Shown: positions 1 through 7,747 of the stretch, one piece after another
Numbering within the stretch: position 1 is the stretch's first letter
Layout: each line of letters begins with the position of its first letter
NCBI GenBank assembly: GCA_947474875.1
Contig: CANJKY010000038.1
Location: 1 to 11,351, forward strand
From: Gemmataceae bacterium
Lineage (GTDB): Bacteria > Planctomycetota > Planctomycetia > Gemmatales > Gemmataceae
Direction: 5' to 3'
DNA: 11,351 nt
Position numbers and translations under genes: made by a program
The notes under the pieces: model-generated
The model's database searches: none
The model's input: only the letters and a program-made list of their open reading frames with translations
Told to the model about the DNA's origin: nothing

Positions 1-382
1 ACACCGGATCCTGCTCGATGTACGGTAGCAGGAAGTACGCCCAGCTCCACTCCGACCGTCGGGTGAACAGATCCCCGCTGGGGAAGGTGTACGGGGCGGA
101 GTGGTAGTTGTAGTCCGGGTCGGCCGCGCAGTTGGCGGCGATGTCCGCGTGGGTCGGCGCCTCACACCCGTTCTTTCCCCCGGTCGGGAAGTGGCCGAAG
201 GCGTCGTGGTGGCTGTGGGCGGCCAGCCCGAGTTGCTTCAGGTTGTTGCTGCACTGGAGGCGGGCGGCCGCCTCCCGCACCTTCTGCACGGCGGGCAGCA
301 GCAGGCCGATGAGGATCGCAATAATGGCGATGACGACGAGCAACTCGATCAGGGTGAACCCGTGCCGAGACGAGCGGGCCAT
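1..382 (-). CDS. DUF1559 prepilin-like protein (N-terminal part, runs off left edge)
   Basis: Seen by translating the complement from the ATG at 382: 127 residues with no stop before the window edge, so the C-terminus is missing. The start is a short basic leader ending in Gly8, then FTLIELL, the class III prepilin cleavage and methylation motif (Glu at position 5 after the cut). A hydrophobic helix follows at about residues 9-30. Then comes a segment of the type QKVREAAARLQCSNNLKQLG and, near the edge, WAYFLLPYIEQ. These are hallmarks of the DUF1559 family, which is greatly expanded in planctomycetes and whose members resemble type II secretion pseudopilins. The product is probably an inner-membrane or surface pseudopilin-like protein; its specific role is unknown. 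No clear Shine-Dalgarno precedes the ATG. It is divergent from the HAD-like gene. Confidence 0.93.
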   Translation of the reverse strand, partial: MARSSRHGFTLIELLVVIAIIAILIGLLLPAVQKVREAAARLQCSNNLKQLGLAAHSHHDAFGHFPTGGKNGCEAPTHADIAANCAADPDYNYHSAPYTFPSGDLFTRRSEWSWAYFLLPYIEQDPV

Positions 383-435
383 GACACGATCTCGCGGGAT
401 GATGAGTGGAAGAAGTGTGAGAGGAAATTCATGAA

Positions 436-465
436 AGTATAATGAGAGAAAGAGGTGAAATGCAA
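436..465 (-). promoter_or_regulatory. Putative sigma-70-type promoter for the DUF1559 gene
   Basis: In an AT-rich island (about 425-475) that stands out from the GC-rich surroundings, the minus strand reads TTGCAT (460-465), 18 bases, then TATACT (436-441). The -10 box matches the consensus at five of six positions, the -35 at three. The expected transcript would start near 430, giving a leader of about 48 bases before the ATG at 382. A plus-strand TATAAT also lies at 438-443, without a good -35, and could serve the HAD-like gene. Prediction by eye only. Confidence 0.4.
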
Positions 466-581
466 TCGGATTTTCCGCCAGCCGGAGACGGTGTTCACGG
501 CCCGGCGACTTGCTCCGCTCGCTGCCCGCCGCTAGGCTCAAAATGGTAGGCGATCGCCCCTCGCACCCACCCGGTCGGGCT

Positions 582-1517
582 ATGCCGCTCTCGCTCGAAC
601 AGTACGTGTGCCACTTCCTGCCCGGCCGCGACCTGCCGTGGCCGGCCATGCCGAAGGTGGAGGCACCGAAGGCCAAGCCCAGCCTTCATCAGTTGCCGGT
701 GAAAGCGGTGCTGTGGAACGTGTATGGCACCCTGCTCGCCGTGCCGACCGGCGAACTCCAGTTCGAGGCGACGGTCGACTGGGTGTCCGAGGCGGCGCTG
801 GACAAGACGATCAAAGAGTTCAAGATGTGGAACTCGATGAGCCGCAAACCGGGGGCGCCGGCGGCGTACATGCGGGAGCTGTTCAAGAAGGCGTACGACG
901 TGGTGCGGCTGACCGGCGGCGGCGAGGTGAAGGCCGAACTCATCTGGGACGACATCGTCAAGAAGCTGATGACCAAGGAGTACAGCTACGACGCCGGGCA
1001 GTACGGCCCGCCGTCCGAGTACGTGAAGAAGATCGCGTACTTCTACCACGCCAGCATCCAGGGCAGCGGCTGCTACCCCGGCGCCGCCGAGGCACTGCGG
1101 ACGGTGGCCGACGGCGGACGGAAGCAGGGGCTGCTGGCCGACGGCCAGTGCTTCACCCCGGCCCAACTACTGAAGGGGCTACGGGAGCAGGACCCGCACG
1201 CCGAACTCGGCGCGTGGCTGCCCGGTGAACTACGGGTGCTGAGCGCCGACCACGGCGTGAAGAAGCCGGACGAAGATCTGTTCCGTACCGCTCTGGCGGC
1301 GGTGCGGGCGAAAGGGGTACAGCCGGCCGAGGTGCTGCACGTCGGGTCCAGCCTGACCCGGGACATCGCCCCGGCCAAGAAACTGGGGATGAAGACCGCC
1401 CTGTTCGCCGGGGACAAGGCATCGTTGCAAGCCACCGGCGAGCAACTGAAAGATCCGCACTTCCGCCCGGACGTGCTGCTGACGGAATTGACCCAGATCG
1501 CCGACGTGTTGGGGTGA
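582..1517 (+). CDS. HAD-superfamily protein with degenerate catalytic motifs
   Basis: A 311-residue protein of the haloacid dehalogenase fold, without signal peptide or membrane segment, so probably cytoplasmic. All four HAD motif regions can be placed. Motif I is VLWNVYGTLL, with Asn46 where the nucleophilic Asp should be. Motif II is LLADGQ (184-189), lacking the usual Ser/Thr. Motif III is VKKPDEDLF with the catalytic-type Lys228 kept. Motif IV is HVGSSLTRD, with Ser256 for the first Asp while Asp261 is kept. The substrate is unknown, and loss of the nucleophile makes normal HAD phosphatase or dehalogenase chemistry doubtful. From memory, related planctomycete proteins also start MPLSLEQYV and read WNVYGTLL, which supports the ATG at 582. 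In-frame alternatives are ATG 543 and TTG 510, whose extra residues look unlike the family. No strong Shine-Dalgarno is seen. The next gene follows 168 bases downstream. Confidence 0.88.
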   Translation: MPLSLEQYVCHFLPGRDLPWPAMPKVEAPKAKPSLHQLPVKAVLWNVYGTLLAVPTGELQFEATVDWVSEAALDKTIKEFKMWNSMSRKPGAPAAYMRELFKKAYDVVRLTGGGEVKAELIWDDIVKKLMTKEYSYDAGQYGPPSEYVKKIAYFYHASIQGSGCYPGAAEALRTVADGGRKQGLLADGQCFTPAQLLKGLREQDPHAELGAWLPGELRVLSADHGVKKPDEDLFRTALAAVRAKGVQPAEVLHVGSSLTRDIAPAKKLGMKTALFAGDKASLQATGEQLKDPHFRPDVLLTELTQIADVLG

Positions 1518-1685
1518 GCGCCGACCGGGCTTGCCTCTTCTCTCTTGGCATGGAGGCGAATTCAGCCCGGAGCAGAGTTTCCCGAGGTGAACAGACGAAC
1601 TGCCTGCCCACACCCGCCTGGCCGCTTGACCCGCCGGCGGGGTGCCGCATGGTTCGGGCACCCCATCATCCGGTATTCGCACGAC

Positions 1686-3677
1686 GTGGACGCCCTGCTC
1701 ACCCTTCCGGCTCCGTCCCTGAGTAACACCGCCCGTCGGCGGGCGGTTCTCGACCGTCTGCTGGCCGCCGACCGCCTGCCCACCCCGCCGGCGGTGGCCA
1801 TGCAGATCGTCAAGGAGACGAGCAGCCCGGACGTGACCGTCGCCCGCATCGGCGAGCTGCTCCGCCAGGACCCGGCCATCTGCGCCCAGGTGCTGAAGGC
1901 GATCAACTCGTGCGTGTACGCCCTGCCCGAGGCGGTGGCGTCGGTCGAGCGGGCGGTGCTGCTGCTCGGGCTGAACACCGTCCGCGGGCTGGTGCTCACC
2001 CTGAGTTTGCCGGCCATGCAACTGCCCGGCGTGCCGGACCGGGCGTTCCGCGACTTCTGGCAGTCGGCGGTGAGCGGGGCGGTGATCGGCCGCGAGCTGG
2101 CGGTGCGGCTGAAGGTGCCGACGGCCGAGGACGAGATGCTGGCCGGGTTGCTCCGCGACATCGGCCTGCTGCTCCTCCACCAGTCGTACCCGGCCGGGTT
2201 CGCCGACTTCGCCCGCGGCATGGCCGAGCGGCCGTTCAGCGGGTGGTGCGAGTACGAGCGGGAGGTGTTCGGGGTGGACCACGCCGAGGTGTCGGCCGAA
2301 CTGCTCGCCCGCTGGCACCTGCCCGAGTCACTCGTCCAGCCGATCCGCCACCACCACCGCCCGCCCGGCCTGTCCGCCACCCGCGAGCTGCTGGAGCGGT
2401 GCGAGCGGCTCGGGTTCGTGGACGCGCTCACCAACCTGGACGTGGTCGCCCACCACCCGGCGGAGGTGGACGCGCTGCTGGCCGCCGCCCGCGACCGGTA
2501 CGGGTTGAGCCAGACCGAGCTGGTCGAATTCCTCCAGGGGGCGGTGCCCAAGGTGGAGGCGTTCACCGCCCTACTGAGCATCGACGTGGGGGCGTGCCCG
2601 AACTACGCCGCCACCCTCGCCCGGGGCAGCACCGAGCTGTTCAAGCTGACGATGGAGTCGGGCAGCCTCGGGGTGGCGGCCACCGTCCGCACCCCGGCCC
2701 CCGCTCACGCCCTGGACGCCGGCGACTTCCAGCCGGCCGAGTCGGCCGCCCCGGCGCCGCCCGGCCCGTCCACGCCCGACTTCGACCTGAAGTTCCTCGA
2801 CGCGTTCCCCGCTGGCGGGTGTCAACTGGACGGGTACCGGGTGCAGCGGGTGCTCGGCCGCGGGGCGATGGGGGTGGTGTTCGAGGGACACGACCCCAGC
2901 CTGGACCGGCGGGTGGCGATCAAGATGATGCTGCCGGAGCTGGCCGACGACGAGCAGAACCGCCGGCGGTTCATCCGCGAGGCGCGGAACGTGGCCGCCA
3001 TCCGGCACGAGAACGTGGTGGCGGTGTACGCGGTGAGGGAGGGCACGCCCACCTACCTGAGCATGGAGTTCGTGGACGGCCGGTCGCTGGAGGACCGCAT
3101 CGAAGCCGGCCCGCCGCTGACCGCGGACGAGCTGCGGACGCTGGCCGTGCAGGTCGCCGGCGGGCTGGCCGCCGCCCACGCCCGCACCATCGTCCACCGG
3201 GACGTGAAGCCGGAGAACATCCTGCTCGACCGGGTCACCGGGCAGGCGAAGCTGACCGACTTCGGGCTGGCCCGCGCCGAGACGGACGTCAGCCTGACGG
3301 CCGACGGCAGCCTGGTCGGCACCCCGCTGTACATGTCCCCGGAGCAGGCGCGGGGACAGCCGGCCGGTCCGCGGTCCGACCTGTTCAGCCTGGGCGGGGT
3401 GCTGTACACCGCCGCCACCGGCCGGCCGCCGTTCGCCGGGCAAGCCATCTTCCAGGTGCTGAAGCTGGTGTGCGAGGCCGACCCGGTGCCCCCCACCCGC
3501 CTCCGCCCGGACCTGCCGCCGTGGGTGGACGCGGTGGTGTTGAAACTGCTGGCCAAGTCCGAGACGGACCGGTACCAGTCGGCCGACGAGGTAGTGGAAG
3601 CGATCCGCGGGCTGACCGCGGCACCCGTACCGGTCGCCAGGCCGCGGGGGTGGCGGCGGTTCTTCGGGGCGGGGTGA
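1686..3677 (+). CDS. HDOD domain / Ser-Thr protein kinase fusion
   Basis: A 663-residue soluble fusion. The HDOD domain spans about residues 30-230 (LPTPPAVAMQIV, then RQDPAICAQVLKAIN, LLRDIG at 155-160, and WHLPESLVQPIRHHHRP). The HD dyad is RD (Arg157-Asp158), as expected for HDOD domains, which act in signalling rather than hydrolysis. A Pro/Ala-rich linker leads to a complete Hanks-type kinase at about 384-650: glycine loop GRGAMGVV (391-398), Lys413 in VAIK, HRDVKPEN with catalytic Asp506, DFG at 525-527, and an SPEQ activation-segment end. It should phosphorylate Ser/Thr of unknown targets, with HDOD as sensor or scaffold. No transmembrane helix is seen, unlike many PknB-type kinases. 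Start choice: the frame is open back to TTG 1545, but codons before 1686 lose the G/C third-position bias, so the GTG at 1686 is preferred; the exact start is uncertain. The frameshifted glycosyltransferase begins 36 bases downstream. Confidence 0.9.
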   Translation: MDALLTLPAPSLSNTARRRAVLDRLLAADRLPTPPAVAMQIVKETSSPDVTVARIGELLRQDPAICAQVLKAINSCVYALPEAVASVERAVLLLGLNTVRGLVLTLSLPAMQLPGVPDRAFRDFWQSAVSGAVIGRELAVRLKVPTAEDEMLAGLLRDIGLLLLHQSYPAGFADFARGMAERPFSGWCEYEREVFGVDHAEVSAELLARWHLPESLVQPIRHHHRPPGLSATRELLERCERLGFVDALTNLDVVAHHPAEVDALLAAARDRYGLSQTELVEFLQGAVPKVEAFTALLSIDVGACPNYAATLARGSTELFKLTMESGSLGVAATVRTPAPAHALDAGDFQPAESAAPAPPGPSTPDFDLKFLDAFPAGGCQLDGYRVQRVLGRGAMGVVFEGHDPSLDRRVAIKMMLPELADDEQNRRRFIREARNVAAIRHENVVAVYAVREGTPTYLSMEFVDGRSLEDRIEAGPPLTADELRTLAVQVAGGLAAAHARTIVHRDVKPENILLDRVTGQAKLTDFGLARAETDVSLTADGSLVGTPLYMSPEQARGQPAGPRSDLFSLGGVLYTAATGRPPFAGQAIFQVLKLVCEADPVPPTRLRPDLPPWVDAVVLKLLAKSETDRYQSADEVVEAIRGLTAAPVPVARPRGWRRFFGAG

Positions 3678-3713
3678 GCCGGCCGCTGGCTCGCATCCTA
3701 TCCTGACCCGACT

Positions 3714-5112
3714 ATGCTCCGCCGCTGGCCGCTGCTTGTCCCCCTCACGTACTTCCTCCTGCTCGTCCTCCTGCAACCCGCCGACCGGCTGGTGCTGCCG
3801 CAGCAACCGCCGGTGCCCGGCTACCCGCTGTACGGGTCGGCCACCCGCCTGGTCACCGACGACAGCGATGTGACCGCCTACGCCCTGCGCGCCGAGAACG
3901 CCGCCCGCGGGCGGACGGCCGGGCTGGTCGGCCCCGTTCGTCGTGGGGATACGGTGACGCTCGGCCCGGTCGAGCCGGACCCGGTGTTCGACCAGGCCGA
4001 GTTCGACGCCAAGCTGACTGTTCCCGGCGTGCCGGCCGACCGCTACTTCCTCGAATACCCGCCGGCCGCCCTGGCCCTGTTCCGCCTCGGGCTGGTCGGC
4101 TCCGGCCGGTCCGATTCTCTGACCGTTCACCCGGCCCTGCTCGACGCCCACCAGTTGAACGTGGCCTGGCACACCCCAGCCACCCCGGACGAGGCGACTC
4201 TGTACCGCGCCTTCCGCCACGCCATCCGGGTGTACTGGTTCGTCATGCTGGCGACGCTGGTCGGGCTGATGGCCCTGATCGACCGCGGGGTCGGGGCGAA
4301 CGGCTCGGCCCGCGTGGCTGCTGCTGCTGCCCGGGTTCCTGTACTTCACCCCGTGCCGGTTCGACATCCTGCCGGCCGCCCTGGTGGTGTGCGCGATCGC
4401 CGCCGCCGACCGCCGGCAGGTGTGGCTGAGCGGCGGGTGCCTGGGGTTGGCGGTGGCGCTGAAGATGTACCCGCTAGCGGTGGCCCCGCTGGTGCTGCGG
4501 TACGCCGCCCGCAGTTGGGGGCAGGCGGCCGGGTGGTGCGCGGCGGCGGCGTTGCCGGTGGTGCTCAGTTACGGCGGGATGGTGCTGCTCGACGGGGCGG
4601 ACGGTGCGGTGCTGCCGCTCAAGTTCCAACTGGACCGCGACCCGGAGCCGGGGTGGTGCTTCTACGACAAGTTTCTGCCGCTGAGCTGGGCGGCGAAGAC
4701 GCCAGGATACGCCGTGATCCGCGCCGCGCCGGTGCTGCTGGCGGTGCTGGCGATGACCGTCCGCCGCCCGCCGGACGTGCTGTCGCTGCTGCGGCGGTGC
4801 GCCATCGCGGTGGTGTTATTCGTGATCATGCAGACGTTCTTCTCCCCGCAGTGGTGGCAGTGGATCGCCGTGCTGCTGGTGCCGCTGGCGGGGCGGCACC
4901 GCTGGCTGGTGTGGTACGTGATCGCGCACGACTTACTGACCTACCTGCACTTCCCGGTGCTGTTCGACTCGATCGGCACGCGGGAGTTGGAGGCGTATGC
5001 GGATGTGATCCGCGAGGTCCACGTGTGGGTGCGGGCGGGGATGTGGGCCGGGCTGGTGGTGACGTTCGCGTGGTCCGAGATGGGTGGGCGTGCAACGCCG
5101 CGAGCGGCGTAA
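3714..5112 (+). pseudogene. GT87/DUF2029-like membrane glycosyltransferase, frameshifted
   Basis: Two consecutive reading frames make up one polytopic membrane protein of about 465 residues. Part one starts at ATG 3714 with a membrane helix at about residues 5-21, a large non-cytoplasmic loop, the EYPP motif (114-117) and a second helix (YWFVMLATLVGLMALI). Part two is in the next frame up to TAA 5110-5112: LLLLPGFLYF, CRFDILPAALVV, LGLAVALKMYPLAVAP and FFSPQWWQW, with several more helices. The YPP, Lys-x-Tyr-Pro and SPQ-x-x-x-W signatures are typical of the GT87/DUF2029 family, whose known members transfer mannose from polyprenyl-phosphate donors. The substrate here is unknown. Upstream stops in the second frame (4267 and 4276) force the switch to lie at about 4279-4317. 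Read alone, part two could start at GTG 4384 but would lack its first helices. The first frame stays open to 5342, but after the shift its product is not protein-like. A sequencing error is possible. Confidence 0.8.
4279..4317 (+). other. Frameshift site inside the GT87-like gene
   Basis: Coding potential jumps by one base here. The upstream frame reads GLMALIDRG, and the downstream frame reads RPAWLLLLPGFLYF. Two runs of four G (4287-4290 and 4293-4296) lie in this stretch; dropping one G from either joins the halves without a stop, giving a hydrophilic Gly/Arg linker between two membrane helices. This fits an extra base from homopolymer miscalling or a real single-base insertion. Confidence 0.75.
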
Positions 5113-5140
5113 CAGGCCGCTCGCCGGTCATTTCACCGGC
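5100..5140. terminator. Paired hairpins between convergent genes
   Basis: Two adjacent inverted repeats fill the junction where the glycosyltransferase and kinase genes meet, 15 bases apart at their stops. The first has a 9-bp stem (5100-5108 with 5116-5124), and its 7-base loop holds the TAA stop. The second has a 6-bp stem (5123-5128 with 5135-5140) around the kinase stop codon at 5128-5130. The two share bases 5123-5124 and so may be alternatives. No T-tract follows on either strand, so a role as bidirectional terminator is inferred from position and symmetry. Confidence 0.45.
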
Positions 5141-7617
5141 AGCACCACGCGGAAGCCGGTGTACGGCGACTTCACCTCGGCCAGTTGGGTCTGCGGCTGC
5201 CGGTCCGCCTCCTTCTTCAGCTCCTCGAACGTCAGCCCGCGGGCGAGGGTGTAGTTCCGCCCGCGGAGGACGATCAGGTCGGTCTTGGCGAACGACCCGT
5301 CCGTCCGGGCGTCGATCACCGGCGGCGGGCCGCCGGGGTTGAGCACGCCGCACGTCCACTCGCGGCCGTTCCCGGCCATGTCGTACAGGCCGTACTCGTT
5401 CAGGTCGGCCTGCTCCCGCTTGGCCGGCGCCGGGGCGTCCTTGTTCACCCACGGCACCCCGCCCGGCAGGTTCACCCCCGCCTTCGGGTCCGTCGCCTTC
5501 GGCAGCCCGGCGGCCAGATCCCACTCGGCCGGGGTGGGCAGCCGGCCGCCGAGCTTCTCCCGGGCGAACGTGCCCGCCTCCGCCACGGTCATGCCGGTGG
5601 CCGGCACATTCGGCACGCCGGCGGAGCCGAACGCCCGGTTGGTGATCTTCTCCGCGCTGATGTAGAACGGGGTGTCGGCGGGGATGAGCCGGAACCGCAC
5701 CGGCTGGCCGTTCACCGTCGCCGTCACCCACTCGTACACCCGGCGGCCGACGATGCGTCGGACCTCGCCGTCCTTGTCCCCCACGGTGCCGTCCGGCTTC
5801 CACGGCTCGTCCGGCGGCGGGGGGGGCGGCGGGTCGTGCTTCGTGGGTGGCGTCGGCGACGAGGTCGGCGTGGTGTCGCCGCTCGGCGGGGTGGAACTGG
5901 ACGGCGTCTTCCCCGTGTCGCGGTTCCCCCACAGGACGAAAGCGATCAGCCCGACGATGGCGAGGATGATGCCCGCGGCGACGGCGATGGCCGCCCACCG
6001 GCGGGCGGGCGGACGGACCGGGCGGCGGGTGGTTGTGCCGCCGGGGGTGTACAACTGGGTGGCCGCGGCAGCCGGGCCGGGCGGGCGGGGCGGCCCCCGC
6101 CTGGCGTCGCCGGCCACGGTGCTGGCCGCCCCGAGGGTGCCGCGGCCGGCCTGCGACGACGCCGTTTTGGCGGTGGTCGTCCCGCGGGCGTTCGGCATGG
6201 TGACGGTGCCGCTGCGGCCGGTGGGCGGCGGCAGCGGCCGCAGTTGCGGCTGGGAGGTGGACCCGGACTTCTTCTTCGCGGACGGACGGACGTACCGCCG
6301 GCCGAGCGCCTGGGCCAGCCCCTCCATGAACTCCAGGCACGACCCGTACCGCTCGCCCGGTTCCTTGGAGAGTGCTCGCAGCACCGCCGCCTGCTCGGCT
6401 TCGCCCATGAGCGAGTCGAACTCGAACCGACCCTCCAGGTGGGCGAACATGATCTCGGTCACCGGGCCGAGGTGGACCGGCAGCCGACCCTGCCGCAGTT
6501 CCACGTAGGCGACGGCGAAACTGTACTGGTCGCTCGCCCGCCCGGACTCCCCGCCCCACACCTCCGGCGCCATGTACGCCGGGCTGCCGGCGAACACGCT
6601 CATCTGGGCCATCAGCGCCTCCTGCTGGCGGGCCAAGCCGAAGTCGCCCACCTTGGCGTGCCCGCGGAGCAGCAGGATGTTGTCCGGCTTCACGTCCCGG
6701 TGGTCCACGTTGTGCTCGTGCAGGAAGTCCAGCCCCTCGGCCGCCTCGCACATGGTGGCGAACAGCTCGTCCTCCGGGATGCCCGGCAGCCCCTCCGCCT
6801 GGCACTCCTTCATCCGCCCCTTCAGGGTGTCGTCGGCCAGCTCCATCACCACGTACAGGCGGTTGTCCGCCACCCAGTAGTCCTCGGTGTTCAGCAGGTA
6901 CGGGTGCCGCAGGTTCTTGATGATGTCCAGCGACCGCAGCTCCTTGCGGGCCACGTCCTCGTCCGCCGCCTGGTGCAGGATCTTGATCGCCTTCTTGATC
7001 TGCGTCTTCACCGTCTCGGCCAGCCACACCTCGCCGAACGCCCCGCTGCCCAGCCGGCGGATGAACTTGTACTCACTCGCCTTCGACCGGGCGGCGGACG
7101 AGTCCGGCGGCGGGCCGGCCACGTCCCCCGGCCCGATGGACGGGGCGGACGAGAAGGCGGCCGTCGGGATCGCCTCCGCCACCGGCGGGGGCGGCGGGGG
7201 TGACTTCGGCTTCGGCTTCGGCTGGTCCGCCTCCATCGCCAGCAGCTTCGACTTCAGCGCCGCGAACTGGACCGGGAACCGCTGCTGATACTGCGTCACG
7301 TCCCGCGGCTCGCCGGCCACCAGCCGGCACCAGTACTCCTCGGCGATCAGCTTGCCGGGCACCGCGTCCCGCGGGCCGAGGTCCGGGAACCGCCCGACGT
7401 ACTCCTCCACCGTCGGCCGCTCCCCCAGCTTCCACCGGTGGCCCAGCTCGATGAGGGCGAACTCGATCAGCCCGTGCGGCCGCACCCGGTCGGTCAGCTT
7501 GAGCAGGAACGGCTGCCAGTCGGTCACCGGCCCGCGGGTGAGGGCGGCGTGGAACTCGTCGGCCACGGTGGACAGCCACTCGCGGTCCGAATCGGTCAGC
7601 TCGGATTCACGGGACAC
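5128..7617 (-). CDS. Membrane-anchored Ser/Thr kinase with C-terminal FGE-like domain
   Basis: An 829-residue protein read from GTG 7617. Residues 1-130 form a helical N-terminal region with the IELGHRWKLGERPTVEEYVGRFP pattern (about 56-78), common ahead of planctomycete kinases. The kinase domain is about 183-440: GSGAFGEV (190-197), Lys212 in AIK, HRDVKPDN with Asp308, DFG 325-327, APE 350-352. All catalytic residues are present. A Pro/Thr/Ala-rich stretch precedes one membrane helix at about 541-563, so the kinase is cytoplasmic and the C-terminus outside. After a proline run comes an FGE/sulfatase-modifying-factor-like domain at about 640-829 (GRLPTPAEWDLAAG, NEYGLYDMAGNGREW, GFRVV). It lacks the C-terminal cysteine pair of active FGE; Cys756 is the only cysteine there. 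It is therefore more likely a binding or sensor module than an enzyme. No strong Shine-Dalgarno is seen. It is separated from the upstream HEAT-protein gene by a long hairpin. Confidence 0.92.
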   Translation of the reverse strand: MSRESELTDSDREWLSTVADEFHAALTRGPVTDWQPFLLKLTDRVRPHGLIEFALIELGHRWKLGERPTVEEYVGRFPDLGPRDAVPGKLIAEEYWCRLVAGEPRDVTQYQQRFPVQFAALKSKLLAMEADQPKPKPKSPPPPPPVAEAIPTAAFSSAPSIGPGDVAGPPPDSSAARSKASEYKFIRRLGSGAFGEVWLAETVKTQIKKAIKILHQAADEDVARKELRSLDIIKNLRHPYLLNTEDYWVADNRLYVVMELADDTLKGRMKECQAEGLPGIPEDELFATMCEAAEGLDFLHEHNVDHRDVKPDNILLLRGHAKVGDFGLARQQEALMAQMSVFAGSPAYMAPEVWGGESGRASDQYSFAVAYVELRQGRLPVHLGPVTEIMFAHLEGRFEFDSLMGEAEQAAVLRALSKEPGERYGSCLEFMEGLAQALGRRYVRPSAKKKSGSTSQPQLRPLPPPTGRSGTVTMPNARGTTTAKTASSQAGRGTLGAASTVAGDARRGPPRPPGPAAAATQLYTPGGTTTRRPVRPPARRWAAIAVAAGIILAIVGLIAFVLWGNRDTGKTPSSSTPPSGDTTPTSSPTPPTKHDPPPPPPPDEPWKPDGTVGDKDGEVRRIVGRRVYEWVTATVNGQPVRFRLIPADTPFYISAEKITNRAFGSAGVPNVPATGMTVAEAGTFAREKLGGRLPTPAEWDLAAGLPKATDPKAGVNLPGGVPWVNKDAPAPAKREQADLNEYGLYDMAGNGREWTCGVLNPGGPPPVIDARTDGSFAKTDLIVLRGRNYTLARGLTFEELKKEADRQPQTQLAEVKSPYTGFRVVLPVK

Positions 7618-7673
7618 CGGCGATCTCGGCGGGGTACGACGGCGAAGTGTAGATCATTCTAGCGGCCGAAAAG

Positions 7674-7730
7674 TAGGCACGCCCCGTGCGGCGTTCTTCA
7701 CCATGAAGAACCCCGCACGGGGCGTGCTTA
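7674..7730 (-). terminator. Very long hairpin downstream of the HEAT-repeat gene
   Basis: An almost perfect inverted repeat with 24-base arms, 7677-7700 and 7704-7727, one internal mismatch (C/G) and a 3-base spacer. Two further pairs extend it to 7674/7730 past one mismatch. It starts 17 bases after the stop of the minus-strand HEAT gene and ends about 57 bases before the kinase start. On the minus strand the stem is followed by CTACTTTTCGG, a weak T-run. The likely role is a strong intrinsic terminator insulating the two genes; the stem is much longer than usual. Confidence 0.7.
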
Positions 7731-7747
7731 ATGCTGCGCCAGTCCCG

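Noticed and set aside
549..558. Perfect palindrome GGCGATCGCC resembling a HIP1 site
   Set aside because: A single short copy in GC-rich DNA; no repeats of it were noticed elsewhere in the window, so chance is likely.
4318..4329. Four CTG repeats as a phase-variable tract
   Set aside because: Triplet changes would not shift the frame, and they encode an ordinary leucine-rich membrane helix.
2571..4367. Long minus-strand open frame opposite the HDOD-kinase
   Set aside because: Antisense shadow of the kinase; no recognisable motif and wrong codon bias.
4384..5112. Independent gene starting at GTG 4384
   Set aside because: Homology-like membrane segments (LLLLPGFLYF, CRFDILPAALVV) extend upstream of 4384 in the same frame, so it is the second half of the frameshifted glycosyltransferase.
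5128..5700. Active sulfatase-modifying enzyme domain
   Set aside because: The catalytic cysteine pair is absent and no sulfatase gene is nearby.
5185..7203. Long plus-strand open frame opposite the kinase-FGE gene
   Set aside because: Low-complexity, domain-free product antisense to a gene with complete kinase motifs.
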